Positions 21,701-25,000 of a stretch of DNA of 25,000 nt are shown piece after piece. Numbering within the stretch: the stretch's first letter is position 1; the number at the start of each line of letters is the position of its first letter. The notes beneath the pieces are model-generated. The model was not told the DNA's origin. It did no database searches and saw nothing but the letters and a program-made list of their open reading frames with translations. Source of the DNA: Takakia lepidozioides (Eukaryota > Streptophyta > Takakiopsida > Takakiales > Takakiaceae); the NCBI GenBank assembly GCA_030704615.1, contig JAKLZA010000014.1, forward strand, positions 1 through 25,000. Reading direction: 5' to 3'. A program made the translations under genes and the position numbers.

Positions 21701-23656
21701 AGCCACACATGACAGGTCCATCTAATATCTCTATCAAATTAAGAAAGCTAAACAGACAGATTGGTTGTTACTATCTCTTATCCATAAATGACCATTGAAG
21801 CATACGATCTCTCACATTTGTGTGTTCTAGGGTATGATCATTTCTGCTACCATGTAAAAGAGACAAGTTACAATGCCAACACGCAAGAAGAGCCCCACAC
21901 TAATTGTCAGGTGGCCTCTGCAGCATGCATTTCAAGACAATGAAGTGGCTCTCAACTGGCCTACCGCTCCTTAGTAACCGACTCCTCAGGTGGAAAGAGG
22001 ACTGGATAGGGTGAGGTGAGGACCACACTGGCGAAAATGCCTCACCTCAGAGGAGCTGTAGGCTCGGAGGATGGTGAATGGCTGTGGCCGTCCTCGCACA
22101 TCATAAAACACAACACGTCCACTGTTGGTCCCTACAGCCAAAGTGTTGCCATCATCCCTGAAAGCCAGTGATGAAAAAGGAGCCTCATATGGAACACAAT
22201 ATACAGGCTTCTTCACCCCTGGATCATATGTATACAACTTCTTGTCCAGACCACCGCTCACAATCATCTGACAACACATGTCCAAGCTTTTTGTTAGTAC
22301 ACAATATGGTCAGATGGTCTTTCTTGAAATTTCGGTTAAACAACAATTTAATGAGTTAGTCAGTGCCAAACTGAGACCAAACACAGGGAGCTCATGCTCA
22401 CTGCATGGCAGAAACTGACAGTACCTTTCCAACACATTTCCATAACAAATCTCAATGTCCGCCATACAATCAATATATTGGTTTTCATTTTCTACAATCC
22501 TCAAGATCATGTTGTAAGTTCCACAGAAAACAGAGAGGTTAATCGCAAGCTGACCTTGTCAGAGGTGGGCGAAAAACAAACACCCGTAGTTGGGGCCGAA
22601 TGTTGCTTGATCCATGACAACTGCAAAAGAACACAGCTTTCAACATTAGATTCTGGCAAGGGAGTCAACTTCTACAACAGATGGTGACATGATGATGACC
22701 TTGCCATTCATTTCTCTGTATGCTTGTCTAATGTCCTGTTTTTGCTACTTTCTGTTGGTTTTCTCTCTCTCTCCAGGCCTCCTATGTATGTAATGCATTT
22801 CTTTCTGTCTTTTTTCCTTCTTGATCTCTCTTATGAGGAAAGGGGGAAATTCCCTGGAACAACCTTTCATAGACAGCTGCTTCGCATAAAACCTCAGTAA
22901 AACAGAAAGCCAAAGAAACCAGCCAAAATTACAATAGAAGCTGAAGGCCTTTATAAGGCCTGAAATAGAAGCCCTTGATTCCAGAGCTGACTTGAAGCAT
23001 ATGCCGAACAAAAGCCAAGCTCACAAGGAATTCCATATACCTAGGACCAGAGATGCTGGATGACCTGCAAGAAACAAAGAGAGAAAAGAAAAGCAATTGA
23101 CCTGCCTTGGGACTACGGGAAGTGGTGTCCCAAAGATGGACCGAGCCATCATCACCAGCAGTCAGCAACAGATGCCTGCTCAATCGAGAATACTCCATTA
23201 CTCTCAGAACCTGCTCCATCTCAGCAGTGGCATGCCCACCCCCCATCATCTCCCTGCCAGACCAGAAGGACAGCAACATAACTCTAGATGTATCTCCTTC
23301 AGATTAGCACCTCTAGGCATGCAATGTGATGTCAGGAACCATTGTTGACATTCAAGTTTGATCTCAATGCATGTTTGATGTGATGGCAATCGTACCTGAT
23401 CATGTGGATCTTTGAGCTCCACAGCTCGGGTCCCTGATGCAAGGTTGTGTAAGATTAGGTCACCCTTAATGCTGATAGACGCGAGATGCTCGTCTTTACA
23501 GTTGTACATGACACCTGTGATGGTGTCGGTATGACCCTTCAGCCATTTAATGCATCTCTTCCGCTGAAGATCCCAAACCCTAATAATCTTTCCTGTTCCG
23601 CCAGAGCCAAGGTAGCGGGAGCCTTTACTGCTGAAGCATATAGCCAGAATGGACTC
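18796..23656 (-). CDS. NEDD1: NEDD1, WD40 protein that recruits gamma-tubulin; nine exons visible, N-terminus not found
   Basis: NEDD1 anchors the gamma-tubulin ring complex to spindle and phragmoplast microtubules. Exons in transcript order: 23656-23396, 23210-23106, 22620-22555, 22267-22046, 21586-20948, 20729-about 20566, 20245-19655, 19422-19228, 18903-18796 (stop). The first four encode WD40 blades: [65 protein letters not shown] opens the fifth. A long Ser/Pro-rich region follows, with the plant signature [14 protein letters not shown] in exon six. The last two exons give the helical gamma-tubulin-binding end, [20 protein letters not shown] to [12 protein letters not shown]. About 780 residues are visible. 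The first one or two WD40 strands, roughly 70 residues, are missing and probably lie beyond 25000. The intron after 23106 needs a GC donor. The donor of exon six does not match the frame of exon seven, so about 20566 is provisional. Confidence 0.92.
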
Positions 23657-25000
23657 CTGCAACCAGCCAGGCAGGAACTACTATTTAGCACAAGGCTTCT
23701 CAAGAGACCGTTATAGAAGATCTACAAAAATTTAATCCAACAACAGTTCTGTCCTGTGATAGGTGCACATCTTGTGTTCTCTGCTGTAAGGTGCTCTTCC
23801 TAGGACTGGACATGTACTAGTCAGAGAGAGTACAAAGACCAGGTCAATCAATGTTGCTCAGTTAAGAGAACCGTTACATTGCCCACGGCAAGCACCATTC
23901 ATCAAAGATGACGATACTGCTGGCAACATACAGCATGTGTATCTGGGGTTTGATGAGCCAGCTGCACAGTGGGCCTTGTCAAGTAATCAAATATACGCAT
24001 CACAGCATTACCAATACCAGCTGTCAGTCCAGTGTCAGCATAGAAAGTTTGAAATTTGGGCAGGGGTCATATTATGGCAGTATCCAAATTCTCCATGTGC
24101 TTAGTAAACTCTGAAGTCACATTTGAGAGGTAGCCAAAGATTCAACAGCTAGCCTTATCCGAGGTACAGAAGAGATTCACACTAAAATTGATCTGCATGC
24201 TAACAATTGAGGAACCCTCCCAGGGCACTTCCATGCAGAATAGGTATTGCCATGAAGGTAACAAGAAGTATTAGCTGGCACGGCAGAGAACCCTAAAATC
24301 TTTCTTCTCGATTGAAGTAACAGAGGCCAACCAGACTTGTCCCCCATGATCGAGGATCACCACGAGGATTAGCCCTATTTGGGTTACAATGAGAGCCTTC
24401 GAAAGCAATAGGATGAGAGCCAGTATGAACCAACCGCAGGGAATGTGCGCCTGTCAACTATACTTGAGAGGGCCAGGATATAGTCATATCAGCTATAGCA
24501 AGGTCTTGTCGGTGTTCAATTTGATCCACTAGCAGGAGCACACATAATCACTCAAGGATTGTGAAAAGGTTGAACTTGCTGCTTGGTATTTAAAAGCTTA
24601 TTTGAAACCTGCCTGCTGCAAAGAAATTGAGGATTCATCAAACCTGCCTACAAGGTCCAAAATCCAACATAACCATCATAGACACTCTCAACTGCCCCAA
24701 TCCTTCCACAAATGTTTGTAGTTCATGCAATGCTACTCTGACAAAGACAGAACAATCTACAGGATCATCTGGACAAAACCCACCCTTATGCATTGAAGTT
24801 GCACCAGCTTGGGAGTTAACATAAGGACTCGGGCAAAACAAGATCAACATTTATTATTTTTGAAGTCCCCACTACTTTGGCAAGGGTTCCAGAAATGCAG
24901 TAGGCCCTCTTTCTGCTCACCTCCCCTCCTCGTCTCCCCCATCCTTCTCCATCCAACAGGTAGTAGGGTCTGGGGCACAGTGCTACATGAACAAACTTAG
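23657..25000 (-). other. Presumed upstream intron of NEDD1
   Basis: The first visible NEDD1 exon starts within the WD40 domain ([12 protein letters not shown]), so an upstream exon must exist. I searched both strands for the expected N-terminal blade and did not find it, so this 1.3-kb stretch is probably intron. A good donor-like GGGGAG|GTGAGC occurs on the minus strand at 24921/24920, but the peptide before it does not look like NEDD1. No other gene was recognised. Confidence 0.5.

Noticed and set aside
24921-25000. Possible NEDD1 upstream exon ending at a strong GGGGAG|GTGAGC donor
   Set aside because: Phase 0 would fit, but the encoded peptide (LLDGEGWGRRGGE) lacks the conserved first WD40 blade.

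Overview
This is a stretch of nuclear DNA from a green plant. Four spliced protein genes can be rebuilt from conserved families: a PLATZ zinc-binding protein, a P-class pentatricopeptide repeat (PPR) protein, a METTL23-type methyltransferase and the gamma-tubulin-recruiting WD40 protein NEDD1. A plant is indicated by PLATZ, by the PPR gene, by the plant-type proline-rich segment and C-terminal helix of NEDD1, and by a plant telomere-type AAACCCT motif inside an intron. Most introns are about 0.1 to 0.7 kb. I cannot name the species. The animal-like LINE end domain and the loose spacing fit a seed-free land plant, but that is a guess.

Layout. Positions 229-1153 (+) hold the last two exons of the PLATZ gene; its N-terminal exon(s) lie before the window. 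From 1154 to about 11.65 kb I find no gene I can defend. That stretch holds a 45-bp direct repeat, a CTT tract, a 12-unit minisatellite (4658-about 5390) in which 61-bp and 64/65-bp units partly alternate, a frameshifted LINE end domain (7942-8315), a 105-bp tandem duplication and three unassigned open frames.

From 11655 to 18.8 kb the genes are close together. The two-exon PPR gene (-) and the seven-exon METTL23 gene (+) are divergent, with only 501 bp between their start codons. METTL23 and NEDD1 then converge, with 1.1 kb between their stop codons. NEDD1 runs on the minus strand from 23656 to 18796. Nine exons are visible, including the WD40 blades after the first one or two and the full C-terminal gamma-tubulin-binding helix. 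Its N-terminal exon was not found and is probably beyond 25000. One NEDD1 intron must use a GC donor to keep frame, and one junction (about 20566/20245) does not resolve with simple GT-AG sites.

The four genes are housekeeping or regulatory genes of unrelated pathways (transcription or RNA polymerase III control, organelle RNA metabolism, protein methylation, spindle microtubule nucleation). Nothing suggests they form a functional cluster. I did not find a convincing new system. The points most worth checking are the minisatellite with its possible LTR setting, the NEDD1 splice anomalies and the divergent promoter.
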